DNA of 57,521 bases from Deltaproteobacteria bacterium (GTDB taxonomy: Bacteria > Desulfobacterota > Syntrophia > Syntrophales > UBA2210), in contig JAFGTS010000007.1 in the NCBI GenBank assembly GCA_016933965.1, forward strand, positions 1-57,521, given 5' to 3'. This document shows positions 18,569 through 28,277 of this stretch, piece by piece (position 1 is the first letter of the stretch; each line of letters opens with the position of its first letter). The notes beneath the pieces are model-generated. The model did no database searches. It had not been told where the DNA came from and saw only the letters and a program-made list of their open reading frames with translations. The position numbers and the translations under genes are program-made.

Positions 18569-19333
18569 TCATCTATTGCGTGAGTGAATAATTCTCAGAC
18601 CTTCAAGGGTGAGCGCCTCATCGATTATGTCAATGGACTTCGCTTCCGACGCGATAACGCTGATCAGACCGCCGGTGGCAACGACGGTTGTTTCATGACC
18701 GATCTCGTCCTTCATTCGCTGGACGATCCCGTCGACAAGGCCTGCATAACCGTAGATGATACCTGCCTGCATGCTGCTGACGGTATCCTTCGCAATAACC
18801 GTTCTGGGTTTGCCGAATTCGACACGGGGCAGTTTCGACGCTCTCTTGAAGAGTGCTTCCGTCGATATGATAATACCCGGTGTGATACAGCCCCCCATGT
18901 ACTCACCTTTGGCCGTGACATAATCGAAGGTCGTCGCCGTTCCGAAGTCCACGACTATAAGGTCCCCGGCATATTTCTCGTGGGCTGCCACGGCGTTCAC
19001 GATCCGGTCGGCTCCGACCTCCTTCGGGTTGTCGTAATAAATGGGCATGCCCGTTTTGATCCCGGGCCCCACGATCAGCGGCTTGAGATGAAAGTACTTC
19101 TGACAGAGAGGTTCCAGGATATTGAGCATGGGCGGCACCACGCAGGATATGATAATGTCGCTGACCGATTTCGTCTGGATCTTGCCCGTCCGGTAGAGGT
19201 TGAGGATGAGCATTCCATATTCATCGACCGTATGGTCGGCGACCGTCCTCACACGCCAGCTGTTCAGCAGTTTTTCGCCGTCGTACAGACCGACAACCGT
19301 ATTTGTGTTACCCACATCGACAACAAGTAACAT
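18569..19333 (-). CDS. coaX: Type III pantothenate kinase
   Basis: A 254-residue CoaX that phosphorylates pantothenate in the first step of coenzyme A synthesis. The phosphate motif [14 protein letters not shown] is at residues 4-17. [24 protein letters not shown] and VVATGGL are typical of the acetate/sugar kinase fold. The ATG at 19333 is chosen because the family starts just before DVGNTN and GGGGA lies upstream; the frame is open to 19444 but that part has no conservation. It is last in valS-nadC-birA-coaX, with an own promoter candidate at 19447-19475. Confidence 0.95.
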   Translation of the reverse strand: MLLVVDVGNTNTVVGLYDGEKLLNSWRVRTVADHTVDEYGMLILNLYRTGKIQTKSVSDIIISCVVPPMLNILEPLCQKYFHLKPLIVGPGIKTGMPIYYDNPKEVGADRIVNAVAAHEKYAGDLIVVDFGTATTFDYVTAKGEYMGGCITPGIIISTEALFKRASKLPRVEFGKPRTVIAKDTVSSMQAGIIYGYAGLVDGIVQRMKDEIGHETTVVATGGLISVIASEAKSIDIIDEALTLEGLRIIHSRNR

Positions 19334-19446
19334 GACGTCCCCGTATAATCTTGAATTTTTGCTTATATCCGAAAAAGTTGCTGTCTGTTTTTCAGGTTTC
19401 GACCCCTTGACCCCTTGAACCCTCTTCTTAAGTGAAAGTGCCACGC

Positions 19447-19475
19447 AGCATAGGGACTTTTCGGGAAGTTGTCAA
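19447..19475 (-). promoter_or_regulatory. Promoter upstream of coaX
   Basis: Minus strand TTGACA (19470-19475), a 17-nt spacer ending in AAAAGTCCC, then TATGCT (19447-19452). The -35 overlaps the birA stop codon. The same spacer end recurs at 35700-35708. Confidence 0.6.
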
Positions 19476-20257
19476 TAGCATGTTTCCTCTTCTATCACAG
19501 TAACATCGCCGGCGAGGACCTGCGTTGTTCCCTGTTGTTCTTCTTTCAACAGAAGCGCCCCCGTTTCGTCGATCCCCAGGAAGGTGCCCGTCCTAACCGT
19601 TCCCCTGTCGTTCACTTCGATCGTCTTCCCCGTTACGGAGGCATAGTTCATCCAGGCCTCACGGATCGGAGGAAACCCGTCCGCGTTGAGTTTCTCATAC
19701 CATTCTTCAAACGATTCAAGGAGCGCGGCGGTGAACTCGGAACGCGAAATATCACAGCGGCATTCTTCCTTCAGGGATGTTGAGCGATAGCGATACCCTT
19801 CGTCAAAGGTGTCCTTGGTCATGTTTATGTTCACCCCGATGCCGACCACAGCGAAATCGATGCCGCTGGTCGTCATCTTGATCTCCGTCAAGATACCGCA
19901 GAGTTTCTTCCCGTGCGCCATCACGTCATTGGGCCACTTGATCGAGACACTATCCGGGCAGTAACGGGAAACCGTCTGCGCAACGGCGACACCCGTCATG
20001 AGCGTGATCCATGAAGCATCGGCAGGTTTTATCCGGGGCCGAAGGATCACCGACAGATAGAGATTGACCCCCGGCGGCGATTGCCATGTCCGGCCGAGCC
20101 TTCCCCGTCCCTCGATCTGGCGGTCCGCGATGACCACTTCACCTTCACCGGCACCCTGTAACGCCAGGGTCATGGCATGACCGTTCGTCGACGGCAATTC
20201 ATCATAAAAATGAATCTCTTTCCCCATGAGGGGCTTTTCCTGCTGTGTTGTTTTCAT
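19472..20257 (-). CDS. birA: Biotin-[acetyl-CoA-carboxylase] ligase
   Basis: A 261-residue biotin protein ligase. The biotinyl-AMP loop is GRGRLGRTW and the catalytic lysine motif KWPNDV follows, with GIGVNIN and a small C-terminal beta domain. There is no N-terminal winged helix, so it is a monofunctional ligase and not a repressor. A start at 20227 with AGGAAAA upstream is an alternative to the ATG at 20257. It lies 53 nt after nadC in the same operon. Its likely target is a biotin carboxyl carrier not in this window; the carboxyltransferase at 31498-33051 belongs to a biotin-dependent system. Confidence 0.95.
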   Translation of the reverse strand: MKTTQQEKPLMGKEIHFYDELPSTNGHAMTLALQGAGEGEVVIADRQIEGRGRLGRTWQSPPGVNLYLSVILRPRIKPADASWITLMTGVAVAQTVSRYCPDSVSIKWPNDVMAHGKKLCGILTEIKMTTSGIDFAVVGIGVNINMTKDTFDEGYRYRSTSLKEECRCDISRSEFTAALLESFEEWYEKLNADGFPPIREAWMNYASVTGKTIEVNDRGTVRTGTFLGIDETGALLLKEEQQGTTQVLAGDVTVIEEETCY

Positions 20258-20310
20258 TTCTTTCTTCTGTGTTCGAGGCCTGAGTGGGGCGCGGGGCAGA
20301 GCAAGGAATA

Positions 20311-21156
20311 TCAGGAGGTTCCGAAAAGCAGGGATATATCCGCCGCCGGAGCGGAATGGGTAATGGAACCGACCGAAATGAAGTCAACACCGCACTCGGC
20401 GATCTCCCTCACATTTGTGAGGGTCACATTTCCGGAAGCCTCAACTTTGGCCATGCCGCCGATGAGTCTCACCGCTTCCTTCATTTCAGGCACGCTCATA
20501 TTATCAAGCATGATGACATCGACGCCCCCCGCGGCAAGGACCTCCCGAACCTCGGTGAGGTTCTTAACTTCCACTTCCACCGGGAGTTTTCGTATATTTC
20601 CTTTCGTCACTTTCCGAATGGCGGCGCTCACCCCGCCCGCGGCGCTGATATGATTATCCTTTATCATTATTGCATCGTACAGACCGAACCGATGATTGGA
20701 AGCGCCACCGATACTGACGGCGTACTTTTCGAGTTTACGAAGGGTGGGTGTTGTTTTCCGGGTATCGAGGATGACCGCTTTCGTGTGCCGGGTCTGCTCG
20801 ACGTAACGGCGTGCCGCTGTGGCAATGCCGCTCATGCGCTGCAGGAAGTTCAGCGCCGTTCGCTCGGCAGTGAGCATGCTCTTCAACGAACCGTCGATCT
20901 CAGCGAGAACGGTCCCCTGTGCGGCCGTCATGCCGTCACGAACGACCGTGAGGACCTGTGTCGTTTCGTCCAGTGACAGGAATACTTCGCGAAACACGTC
21001 CATTCCGGCGATCACAATGCCGTCGCCTTTCGCGACCGCCCGTGCCGTCCCCTTCTCTCTGCCGCTGAGAATGAGCGATGAGGTCTCATCCCCTGTCCCG
21101 ATATCCTCCGCAAGGGCCTCCCGGATCAGTTCCCTGATTTTTTCGCTGTTCATCAC
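20311..21156 (-). CDS. nadC: Nicotinate-nucleotide pyrophosphorylase (carboxylating)
   Basis: A 281-residue quinolinate phosphoribosyltransferase of de novo NAD synthesis. Family motifs: NFLQRMSGIAT, DTRKTTPTLR (PRPP/quinolinate contacts), HRFGLYDAIMIKDNHI and a late VEASGNVTL. Length is normal. Start is GTG at 21156 or ATG at 21153; GAGG within the valS end serves as binding site. Only 4 nt separate it from valS, so translation is probably coupled. No nadA or nadB in the window. Confidence 0.96.
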   Translation of the reverse strand: MMNSEKIRELIREALAEDIGTGDETSSLILSGREKGTARAVAKGDGIVIAGMDVFREVFLSLDETTQVLTVVRDGMTAAQGTVLAEIDGSLKSMLTAERTALNFLQRMSGIATAARRYVEQTRHTKAVILDTRKTTPTLRKLEKYAVSIGGASNHRFGLYDAIMIKDNHISAAGGVSAAIRKVTKGNIRKLPVEVEVKNLTEVREVLAAGGVDVIMLDNMSVPEMKEAVRLIGGMAKVEASGNVTLTNVREIAECGVDFISVGSITHSAPAADISLLFGTS

Positions 21157-21160
21157 CCGA

Positions 21161-23821
21161 TCACGCCTCGATCTCCCTGAGACGCCGTATCGATGTTTCC
21201 AGGATATCGCTTTTGCGTTTCAGCTCTTCAAACTTATCCTGCTCTTTTTCTATGATCTCCGGAAGGGCCTTTTCCATGAAATCCGCATTCCCGAGTTTTC
21301 TCGACACCACGGCGATCTCTTTGGCCAGCTTTTCCTGTTTCTTTTCCTGTCGGGCCAATTCCACCGCCACATCCACCAGGCCTTCAAGAAACACGAATAT
21401 CCTGATACTCCCCACGACATCGACGGCGACCCCGTGCAGTTCCCCGGCACGGTCCTGTATGGTCAATTTTGATAGATTCGCCAGGTCCGTGATATAGTCC
21501 GCACCGTTATCAATGACCGCTCTCAGTTCCTCGTCGGAAACAACTACAAGGGCGTTCAGCTTTTTTGACGGCGGAATGTTGACCACTCCCCGAATATTCC
21601 TGATACTGGTGATAATATCCCTGATGATATTGAACCGGTACTCGGCCTCTTTGTCTTTCAGATCATCGTTCTCTGCGGGGAAGCCGCTGATCATGATCGA
21701 ATCGCCCGCGGGGTCCATCCGTTTCCATATCTCCTCGGTCACAAAGGGCATGAAGGGATGGAGAAGAAGGAGGGAATCCTTCAGGACCAGCCTCAGCGTC
21801 GCCTGGGCCGCCCGGCGCCTGCTTCCGTTCTCGACACTGTAAAGTACCGGTTTTATCATCTCCACGTACCAGTCGCAGAATTCATGCCAGAAAAACTGGT
21901 AGATGACGTTAGCCGCGTCATTGAACCGATACTCCTCAAGATAGCGCGTCACTTCCCTGATCGTCTCGTTCAGACGGTCTTTTATCCAACGGTCACCAAG
22001 TGAGAGGTCCCCGTCGGCACCCGTGTTCTCCGCTGGCGGGAAATCCGCGAGGTTCATCAGGGAGAACCGGGCCGTGTTCCATATCTTGTTCACAAAGTGG
22101 CGGTAGCCCTCGATTCGCCCTTCGGACATTTTAACGTCCCTTCCCTGGGCGGCAAAGGCGGCCATGGTAAAGCGAAAGGCATCGGCACCGTAGCGCTCGA
22201 TCATCTCGAGGGGGTCGATGCTGTTCCCCTTCGATTTGCTCATCTTTTCGCCCCGTTCGTCACGGACCAGGGCGTGGAGATAGACATCGTGAAACGGTAC
22301 GTCCCCCATGAAGTGCAGCCCCATCATCATCATGCGGGCGACCCAGAAGAAAATGATATCGAAACCCGTCACGAGCAGCGAAGTGGGATAAAAGGTCTTC
22401 AGCGCCTCTGTGTTCTCCGGCCACCCGAGGGTGGAAAAAGGCCAGAGGGCGGAACTGAACCAGGTGTCGAGCACATCTTCTTCCTGCCTGAGCGATGTTC
22501 CGCCGCAGTCCGGACACGCCTCCGGTTCATCCACCTGAACGATTATCCGTCCGCAGTCACCGCAGTACCAGACGGGAATCCGGTGCCCCCACCAGATCTG
22601 CCGGGATATGCACCAGTCACGGATATTCTCAAGCCACTCGAAGTAGGTACCTTCCCATGTCTTTGGAATTATCCGCGTCTTTCCTTTTATGACGGCGGCG
22701 CTCGCCTCTTTTGCCAGGGGCTTGACCCTGACGAACCACTGCTTTGATACGGCCGGTTCAACGATCGTCTTGCAGCGGTAACATCTTCCGACATTATGCG
22801 TATAGGGTTCTTCCTTTATGAAGTAGCCCTGCTTTTTCAGGTCTTCCACTACGTTGTTGCGACAGGTGTAACAATCCTGTCCCTCATATATGCCGCCGTT
22901 CTCGTTGATAATCGCATTGCCGTCCATGATGATCACGATCTCGAGCCCGTGCCGTTCCGCCATGGCGAAGTCGTTCGGATCGCAGGCGGGAGTGATCTTG
23001 ACGGCACCTGTTCCAAATTCTTTTGAAACATAATCATCGGCGATGATCGGTATTTCCTTGTTGACCAGGGGAAGGATGACCGTTTTCCCGACAAGGCCCC
23101 GATACCGGTCGTCATCGGGATTAACGGCGACCGCTGTGTCTCCCAGCATCGTCTCCGGTCTTGTTGTGGCTACCACCACTTCCCCGGAACCGTCGGCAAA
23201 GGGGTACCTGATATGCCACAGGTGTGTGGCCTCTTCTTCATACTCCACCTCGAGGTCCGATATTGCCGTGTGACAGCGGGGGCACCAGTTGACGATATAG
23301 TCTCCCTGATAGACCAACCCCTCGTTATAGAGATCGACAAAGACCTTCCTGACGGCCCGCGAGAGCCCATCGTCCATGGTGAACCTCTCCCGCGACCAGT
23401 CACAGGAACAGCCGAGCTTCTGGAGCTGGTTCAATATGATGCCGCCGTACTTTTCCCTCCATTCCCAGACCCGCTCGATGAACTTCTCCCGGCCGAGGAC
23501 AGCCCTGCTTGTACCTTCCCGTGCAAGTTCCTGTTCCACGACGTTCTGCGTGGCGATGCCGGCATGATCGGTGCCGGGCATCCAGAGGGTGTTATATCCC
23601 TGCATCCGTTTGAACCGGATTACGATATCCTGGAGGGTGTTGTTCAGCGCGTGCCCCATGTGAAGCATTCCCGTTACATTCGGAGGTGGTATGACGATAC
23701 AGAAAGGCTCCCGGTCGCTCTTGTCCAACGCCCGGAAATACCCCCTATCGATCCAGTACTGATACCATTTGTCCTCTACATCCTGCGGGTTATAGGATTT
23801 GTCCAACAATTCATTTTCCAT
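21161..23821 (-). CDS. valS: Valyl-tRNA synthetase
   Basis: An 886-residue class I aminoacyl-tRNA synthetase. HIGH-type HMGH is at 54-57 after PPPNVTG, and KMSKS at 526-530. The editing domain contains TTRPETMLGD. A zinc-like pair of CxxC motifs lies at about 430-450 (CGDCG, CPDCG). The last about 65 residues form the coiled-coil arm typical of ValS. Length is as in bacteria. It is first of valS-nadC-birA-coaX; the upstream SLH lipoprotein ends 69 nt before it. Confidence 0.98.
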   Translation of the reverse strand: MENELLDKSYNPQDVEDKWYQYWIDRGYFRALDKSDREPFCIVIPPPNVTGMLHMGHALNNTLQDIVIRFKRMQGYNTLWMPGTDHAGIATQNVVEQELAREGTSRAVLGREKFIERVWEWREKYGGIILNQLQKLGCSCDWSRERFTMDDGLSRAVRKVFVDLYNEGLVYQGDYIVNWCPRCHTAISDLEVEYEEEATHLWHIRYPFADGSGEVVVATTRPETMLGDTAVAVNPDDDRYRGLVGKTVILPLVNKEIPIIADDYVSKEFGTGAVKITPACDPNDFAMAERHGLEIVIIMDGNAIINENGGIYEGQDCYTCRNNVVEDLKKQGYFIKEEPYTHNVGRCYRCKTIVEPAVSKQWFVRVKPLAKEASAAVIKGKTRIIPKTWEGTYFEWLENIRDWCISRQIWWGHRIPVWYCGDCGRIIVQVDEPEACPDCGGTSLRQEEDVLDTWFSSALWPFSTLGWPENTEALKTFYPTSLLVTGFDIIFFWVARMMMMGLHFMGDVPFHDVYLHALVRDERGEKMSKSKGNSIDPLEMIERYGADAFRFTMAAFAAQGRDVKMSEGRIEGYRHFVNKIWNTARFSLMNLADFPPAENTGADGDLSLGDRWIKDRLNETIREVTRYLEEYRFNDAANVIYQFFWHEFCDWYVEMIKPVLYSVENGSRRRAAQATLRLVLKDSLLLLHPFMPFVTEEIWKRMDPAGDSIMISGFPAENDDLKDKEAEYRFNIIRDIITSIRNIRGVVNIPPSKKLNALVVVSDEELRAVIDNGADYITDLANLSKLTIQDRAGELHGVAVDVVGSIRIFVFLEGLVDVAVELARQEKKQEKLAKEIAVVSRKLGNADFMEKALPEIIEKEQDKFEELKRKSDILETSIRRLREIEA

Positions 23822-23890
23822 TACTGCCTACCTGCCGGTTTGATTTTATGAGATACGATCGTATTGATTTCTTTTCAGGTTCTCCGTCAA

Positions 23891-25030
23891 TCAATACATC
23901 CTTAATTCTTCCTTCATGTTCCTCATGATCAACAGAGCATCCGGGCCGGGCACGGAAGCAAACGGCGCGAATTCACCGGATGTAAGGTCATGGGCCTTCA
24001 TGATCCCCCGCGCAGTGACAACCATGACGGCGTTAAAGGAGGGATTGTCGTTTTTGACGTCCGGGAAAGGTGAAACCTCTTCACGGTATTTTGTTGACAG
24101 TGTATCATCACGCTCTGCCACGGCGAGAACATCCTGGAGCATGACGGCAAGATTTGCCCTGGAAACAAGATCGTCCGGACGGAATGTTCCATCGGAATAC
24201 GGTTCCAGACCTTCGATCTCCAGGCCGAGAACCTTCTGTATCTCCTCTTCAAATGCATGGCCCGCGATATCCTTCACCGCCTGACCTTTTGCGTTTTGAA
24301 GCTTCTCTTCACCGACCGCCGGAGACCTCCAGCAATCGTAAAGTTCATCGATCCGCAACTCCCGTATCATGAGTGCCGCCATATCGGCCCGGGTGATGCT
24401 GTCCATGAGAGCTATTTTCTTCGCCGTTTCCGTTTCAGGCTGTGCCTTTACAATCTTCTGAACCAGTTTCCACTCCCTGTATGTTTCCTCGATGTATTCT
24501 TCATTCAAATCGAGGACCCGGGCAAACATGGACGCCGCATCCTGGAACTGAAGACCGGCCTTGCATGCTAGCCCCATGAAATAATGGGCTGCCGCGGATG
24601 CAGGCTCGTGGATCAGTGCCTGTTCAAATTCGCGTCGTGTACGATCAAGCCAGTCGGGGATCCCCTTCCGCATGGTGTAGAGACGCATCATTCCCACATG
24701 ATAAAAGGCCTTGTCCTGCCTCTGGCGAGCCAATCGACCCGCTTCGGCCATGAATTCAAATGCCCCGGCGAAGTCACCCCTGAAGGCCTTGACCAGACCT
24801 GCCCCCGCGTGTGCCTGTGAATGTTCCTCATCCAGCATGATCGCCAACTGGAATTCCCGCGCGGCATCATCATATTTACCCTGGTTCATCAACTGAATGC
24901 CGGCGTAACAGTGGTGGTCGGGCGTATCGATCCGGCTGAGTGGATGACGTTCCGAAGGCGCACAACTCGTGAGAAAGAACAGTATCGGTATACTGATGAG
25001 CATGGCCCGGAAACAATAATAGCGGATCAT
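23891..25030 (-). CDS. Lipoprotein with TPR repeats and S-layer-homology-like region
   Basis: A 379-residue protein. A lipoprotein signal ends in LTSC (Cys23). Residues 40-190 contain TPR-like helices (YAGIQLMNQGKYDDAAREF). Residues about 210-379 have three degenerate SLH-type repeats: ITRADMAALMIREL, GTFRPDDLVSRANLAVML, and a final one with NPSFNAVMVVTARGIMKAH. AAGGAG lies before the ATG. Family members are thought to be envelope proteins; the SLH part may bind peptidoglycan-linked polymer or an outer membrane partner. The pairing of lipid anchor, TPR and SLH is seen in the sequence; the role is not known. Confidence 0.82.
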   Translation of the reverse strand: MIRYYCFRAMLISIPILFFLTSCAPSERHPLSRIDTPDHHCYAGIQLMNQGKYDDAAREFQLAIMLDEEHSQAHAGAGLVKAFRGDFAGAFEFMAEAGRLARQRQDKAFYHVGMMRLYTMRKGIPDWLDRTRREFEQALIHEPASAAAHYFMGLACKAGLQFQDAASMFARVLDLNEEYIEETYREWKLVQKIVKAQPETETAKKIALMDSITRADMAALMIRELRIDELYDCWRSPAVGEEKLQNAKGQAVKDIAGHAFEEEIQKVLGLEIEGLEPYSDGTFRPDDLVSRANLAVMLQDVLAVAERDDTLSTKYREEVSPFPDVKNDNPSFNAVMVVTARGIMKAHDLTSGEFAPFASVPGPDALLIMRNMKEELRMY

Positions 25031-25251
25031 CTTCCGCTCCTTATGGTACTTCTCCGGTGCGCCACAGCAGGCGTCCTCCTTCTGTAACGGGGAAACTTAT
25101 ATGCATCTCCGGTTCAAGTCAAGAATTTTTGGAATATCGATACCGGACCCCGATCTGCCTGCCGGCGTCATATGTGCCTTTCACAAGTCGTCAGTGCCCG
25201 CTCCTCTCTGATCCAGGCTTCCGGAGTTTCACCCGCGCATGAAATCCTGCT

Positions 25252-26184
25252 TCATTCCTCAGGCCCGTGACGATCGAGGAACTCACCAACAATGCGCTCC
25301 ACCCGTTCCCGGTTTTCAGACCCAACCCATTGTATGTCCCGCTCCTGCCGGAACCAGGTCATCTGCCGCTTCGCGTAGTGCCGTGTGTCGCGCTTCATGA
25401 GCGCCACTGCCTCGGGGAGACCATGAACCCCCTGAATGAACGCGACGATATGACGATAACACATTGACTGCATCGGCTTCAGGTCCCCATGGTATCCTCT
25501 GCCCAGCAATCCTTCGACTTCCACCACCAGTCCCCGGGAGATCATGGTGTCGGCCCGCCTGTCTATCCTGTCATACAGTTCCGATCGGTCCGGCACGATA
25601 CCGATGACAAGGCTTTTGTACCGCTCGTCCCGGAAACCGTGCTTCCTCTGCAGGTCGACGATCGATTCACCGCTGTCATTGAACACTTCAAGGGCCCGGA
25701 TGAGACGCACCGTATCGTTGGGATGAATGAGCCGGGCCGCCGCGGGGTCTTTTTCCCGGAGTCGCTCAAAAAGATGGTGCGAACCGAATCGATCGGCATC
25801 TGTGCGCAGCGCTCTGCGGTATTCGCTGTCAGGCCCCGGACCGGGGAATATTCCGCCGATGAGGGCCCGCACATACAGTCCCGTTCCCCCTGCAACAAAT
25901 ATGTTCTTATCCCTTTCCTCTATCTGTTCCATGTGTTCTCTTGCCTCATCGACGAACCGGGCGACGTTGTACTCCTCATCGGGGTCTACCACATCGATCA
26001 GGTGATGGCGAATACCCCGTCGCTCCTCGGCGGTCGGCTTTGCCGTTCCGATATTCATATATCGATAGACCTGCATTGAATCGGCGCTGATGATCTCGCC
26101 ATCGAAGGTGTGTGCCAGCGAAACGGCGCATTCCGTCTTTCCGGCGGCGGTCGGTCCCACTATGACGACCATACGGGTGTCCAT
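25252..26184 (-). CDS. miaA: tRNA dimethylallyltransferase
   Basis: A 310-residue enzyme that adds the dimethylallyl group to A37 of tRNAs reading UNN codons. P-loop GPTAAGKTE is at 10-18, followed by ISADSMQVYRYMNIGTAK, the DVVDPDEEYNVARF stretch and GGTGLYVRALIGG. The C-terminal part has RQMTWFR. Length is normal. It lies 18 nt after mutL and the pair is a common arrangement. Start ATG 26184 with GGGGA upstream; ATG 26172 is possible. Confidence 0.96.
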   Translation of the reverse strand: MDTRMVVIVGPTAAGKTECAVSLAHTFDGEIISADSMQVYRYMNIGTAKPTAEERRGIRHHLIDVVDPDEEYNVARFVDEAREHMEQIEERDKNIFVAGGTGLYVRALIGGIFPGPGPDSEYRRALRTDADRFGSHHLFERLREKDPAAARLIHPNDTVRLIRALEVFNDSGESIVDLQRKHGFRDERYKSLVIGIVPDRSELYDRIDRRADTMISRGLVVEVEGLLGRGYHGDLKPMQSMCYRHIVAFIQGVHGLPEAVALMKRDTRHYAKRQMTWFRQERDIQWVGSENRERVERIVGEFLDRHGPEE

Positions 26185-26202
26185 GACATGTCCCCGGTTC
26201 TT

Positions 26203-28008
26203 CTATGCTCTCTTGAACATCCTTTCGAGCTCGGTCCGTGTGATTCTAACCAGGAGCGGTCTGCCGTGCGGACAGGTCGCGGCAAAGGATATGGAATCAA
26301 GTTCGCGGCACAGGGCTGATATCTCGGCGTCGGAAAGAACGGTGTTCGCCTTGACGGCACCTCGGCAGGCAAGGAGGATATACAGCTTTTCTCTACGGCC
26401 ATCAATGTTACCCGCTGTCCCGGTTGTACTGAATTCATCGATGACATCGGTGATAAGCAGGGCGGGACTCACCTGTGAAAGGAGGGTGGGCACGGCCTTC
26501 ACGGCAATGGTGTTCTCACCGTAGGGTTCCACGATGAACCCGGCTTCCTGCAGGAGCGGCATGGATTCTGAAAACCGGGAGAAAACGGCGGGATTCAGGG
26601 TGATGATCTCGGGGATCAGCAGGTGCTGGCTTTCCAACGTGGTGTCATCCCGTGAATTCTTCAGCCTTTCAAAGAGAACCCGTTCATGGGCGGCATGCTG
26701 GTCGAGCAGCACCAGTTCATCTCCTGAAGCAAAGACAAGATAGGTCCCGGCTATCTGCCCCAGGTATTGCAGAGATGAAAAGAACCCTTCCCGGCTGCCC
26801 GGTTCCTGACCAGGGCTGTCATACAGGCCTGGCGTCATCACCGGACCATGCGGGACACCGTGCCGTTGGAATACACCTTTGAAAGTCTTTTTATCCGAAC
26901 CGGTGGAAATGGTATACCTTCTCAACGCCTTCAAGACATCGCCGGCATGGGGGTATCCCGCATCTTTTTCCACCCCCGGTGGAGAAACCGGCGTCTGCGC
27001 GTGCTCGTTCACGGGACCGGTCGCCAGGGCGCTTGCAACCATGTCCGAAACGAAGCCGTACAGCTCCCGGGGAGACTGAAATCGAACTTCACTCTTCGCG
27101 GGATGAACATTGATGTCGACATCCTCAGGGGGCATGTCCACATGGAGCACGACGGCGGGGTACCTTCTCGCTTCCATCACGTGTCGATAGCCGGCCATGA
27201 CAGCAGTGTGCAGGAACGTGTCGCGTACCGGCCGCGAATTGACGAAAAAGAACATTTCCCTGGTGTTCGATCGGCTGAATTGCGGGTGTGACAGGTACGC
27301 CTTCAGGTGCATGGAACCCCGCGAACCCTGCACGGACAAAAATCTCTTTCTGAAATCCTTCCCGAAAATGAAGGCGGCCCGCTGAGCTGTGTCGTCTGTT
27401 TGCGGTATGCTGAGAACCTCACGTCCGTCGGCCCTCACGAGCATCCTGATACCGGAGTGAGAGAGGGCGAGTCGGGCAATGACATCGAGGCAATGGGCCT
27501 GTTCCGTCGCGTCACGTTTGAGAAACTTCAGACGGGCGGGAGTCGCCGCGAATATGCGCGTAACGGTGACCGTCGTTCCCACGGGACAGCCGACATCGGT
27601 GATCTCCCGGACTTCCGCTCCTTCGGCGACCGCCCTGACACCGGAGAGAGATCCATCGGTTCTGGTCAGTATTTCCACGTGTGAAACCGCTGCAATGCTG
27701 TTGATCGCCTCTCCCCGGAATCCGAACAGCCCGGTCCGATAGATATCGTCGAATTCATACATTTTGCTTGTTGCATGCCGCTCGAAAACGAGGGCGACAT
27801 CCTGCCGGTCGATGCCTTCACCGTTGTCCGCCACACGTATTGATCTCTTACCGCCTTTCTCTATATCGACGACGAGCTCCGTCGCACCCGCGTCGATCGA
27901 GTTCTCGACGAGCTCCTTCACGATCGACGACGGTCTTTCTATGACCTCACCGGCCGCGATCTTGCTCGAAAGCTCCTCGGGCATGACTATGATCTTTCTT
28001 CTCTCCAT
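26203..28008 (-). CDS. mutL: DNA mismatch repair protein MutL, endonuclease type
   Basis: A 601-residue protein. The N-terminal GHKL ATPase has KELVENSIDAGAT, DNGEGI and GFRGEAINSI. The C-terminal domain carries DQHA-x2-E-x4-E at 436-447, the metal-dependent nicking motif absent from E. coli MutL, along with ACRGAVKA and CPHGRP. This MutL is therefore expected to nick DNA itself. No mutS or mutH lies nearby. The start has GGAAGG 5 nt upstream. Confidence 0.96.
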   Translation of the reverse strand: MERRKIIVMPEELSSKIAAGEVIERPSSIVKELVENSIDAGATELVVDIEKGGKRSIRVADNGEGIDRQDVALVFERHATSKMYEFDDIYRTGLFGFRGEAINSIAAVSHVEILTRTDGSLSGVRAVAEGAEVREITDVGCPVGTTVTVTRIFAATPARLKFLKRDATEQAHCLDVIARLALSHSGIRMLVRADGREVLSIPQTDDTAQRAAFIFGKDFRKRFLSVQGSRGSMHLKAYLSHPQFSRSNTREMFFFVNSRPVRDTFLHTAVMAGYRHVMEARRYPAVVLHVDMPPEDVDINVHPAKSEVRFQSPRELYGFVSDMVASALATGPVNEHAQTPVSPPGVEKDAGYPHAGDVLKALRRYTISTGSDKKTFKGVFQRHGVPHGPVMTPGLYDSPGQEPGSREGFFSSLQYLGQIAGTYLVFASGDELVLLDQHAAHERVLFERLKNSRDDTTLESQHLLIPEIITLNPAVFSRFSESMPLLQEAGFIVEPYGENTIAVKAVPTLLSQVSPALLITDVIDEFSTTGTAGNIDGRREKLYILLACRGAVKANTVLSDAEISALCRELDSISFAATCPHGRPLLVRITRTELERMFKRA

Positions 28009-28086
28009 GACCTTCCACCCGCAGCATTAAAAGATTATGGACATTTACTGAGTAGCCAATTATCACCGGCTGTTGCCCGCACATCC

Positions 28087-28114
28087 CTTTTGAAGCGGCC
28101 ATTGAAACGTTTTG
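28087..28114 (+). repeat. Dispersed repeat TTGAAGCGGCCATTGAAACG, copy 1
   Basis: A 28-bp segment that recurs in reverse complement at 51533-51561 with a single extra T. It lies upstream of mutL in a gene-free stretch. Confidence 0.7.
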
Positions 28115-28130
28115 CAGGGAGCGTGATTTG

Positions 28131-28250
28131 AGAATCGGGAATCGTGATTCGGAAAATCAGTATCGCTTTACAGTTGCGTTGGTGTTTTTCTGTTATACGT
28201 TTTGTGATTTTCACTCTGTCACTCTGTCGCTTTGCCCCTTTGTCACTGAC
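28131..28250 (+). repeat. Degenerate composite element with octamer array
   Basis: The left part has GAATCGGGAATCGTGATTCGG units, and 28211-28247 is an octamer array (CACTCTGT, CACTCTGT, CGCTTTGC, CCCTTTGT). It lies 30 bp downstream of the rfbD stop codon and has the same orientation relative to the gene as at 8600 and 9780. Confidence 0.7.
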
Positions 28251-28277
28251 TGCAGGGGATGTGCAGTCACCTGCCCT

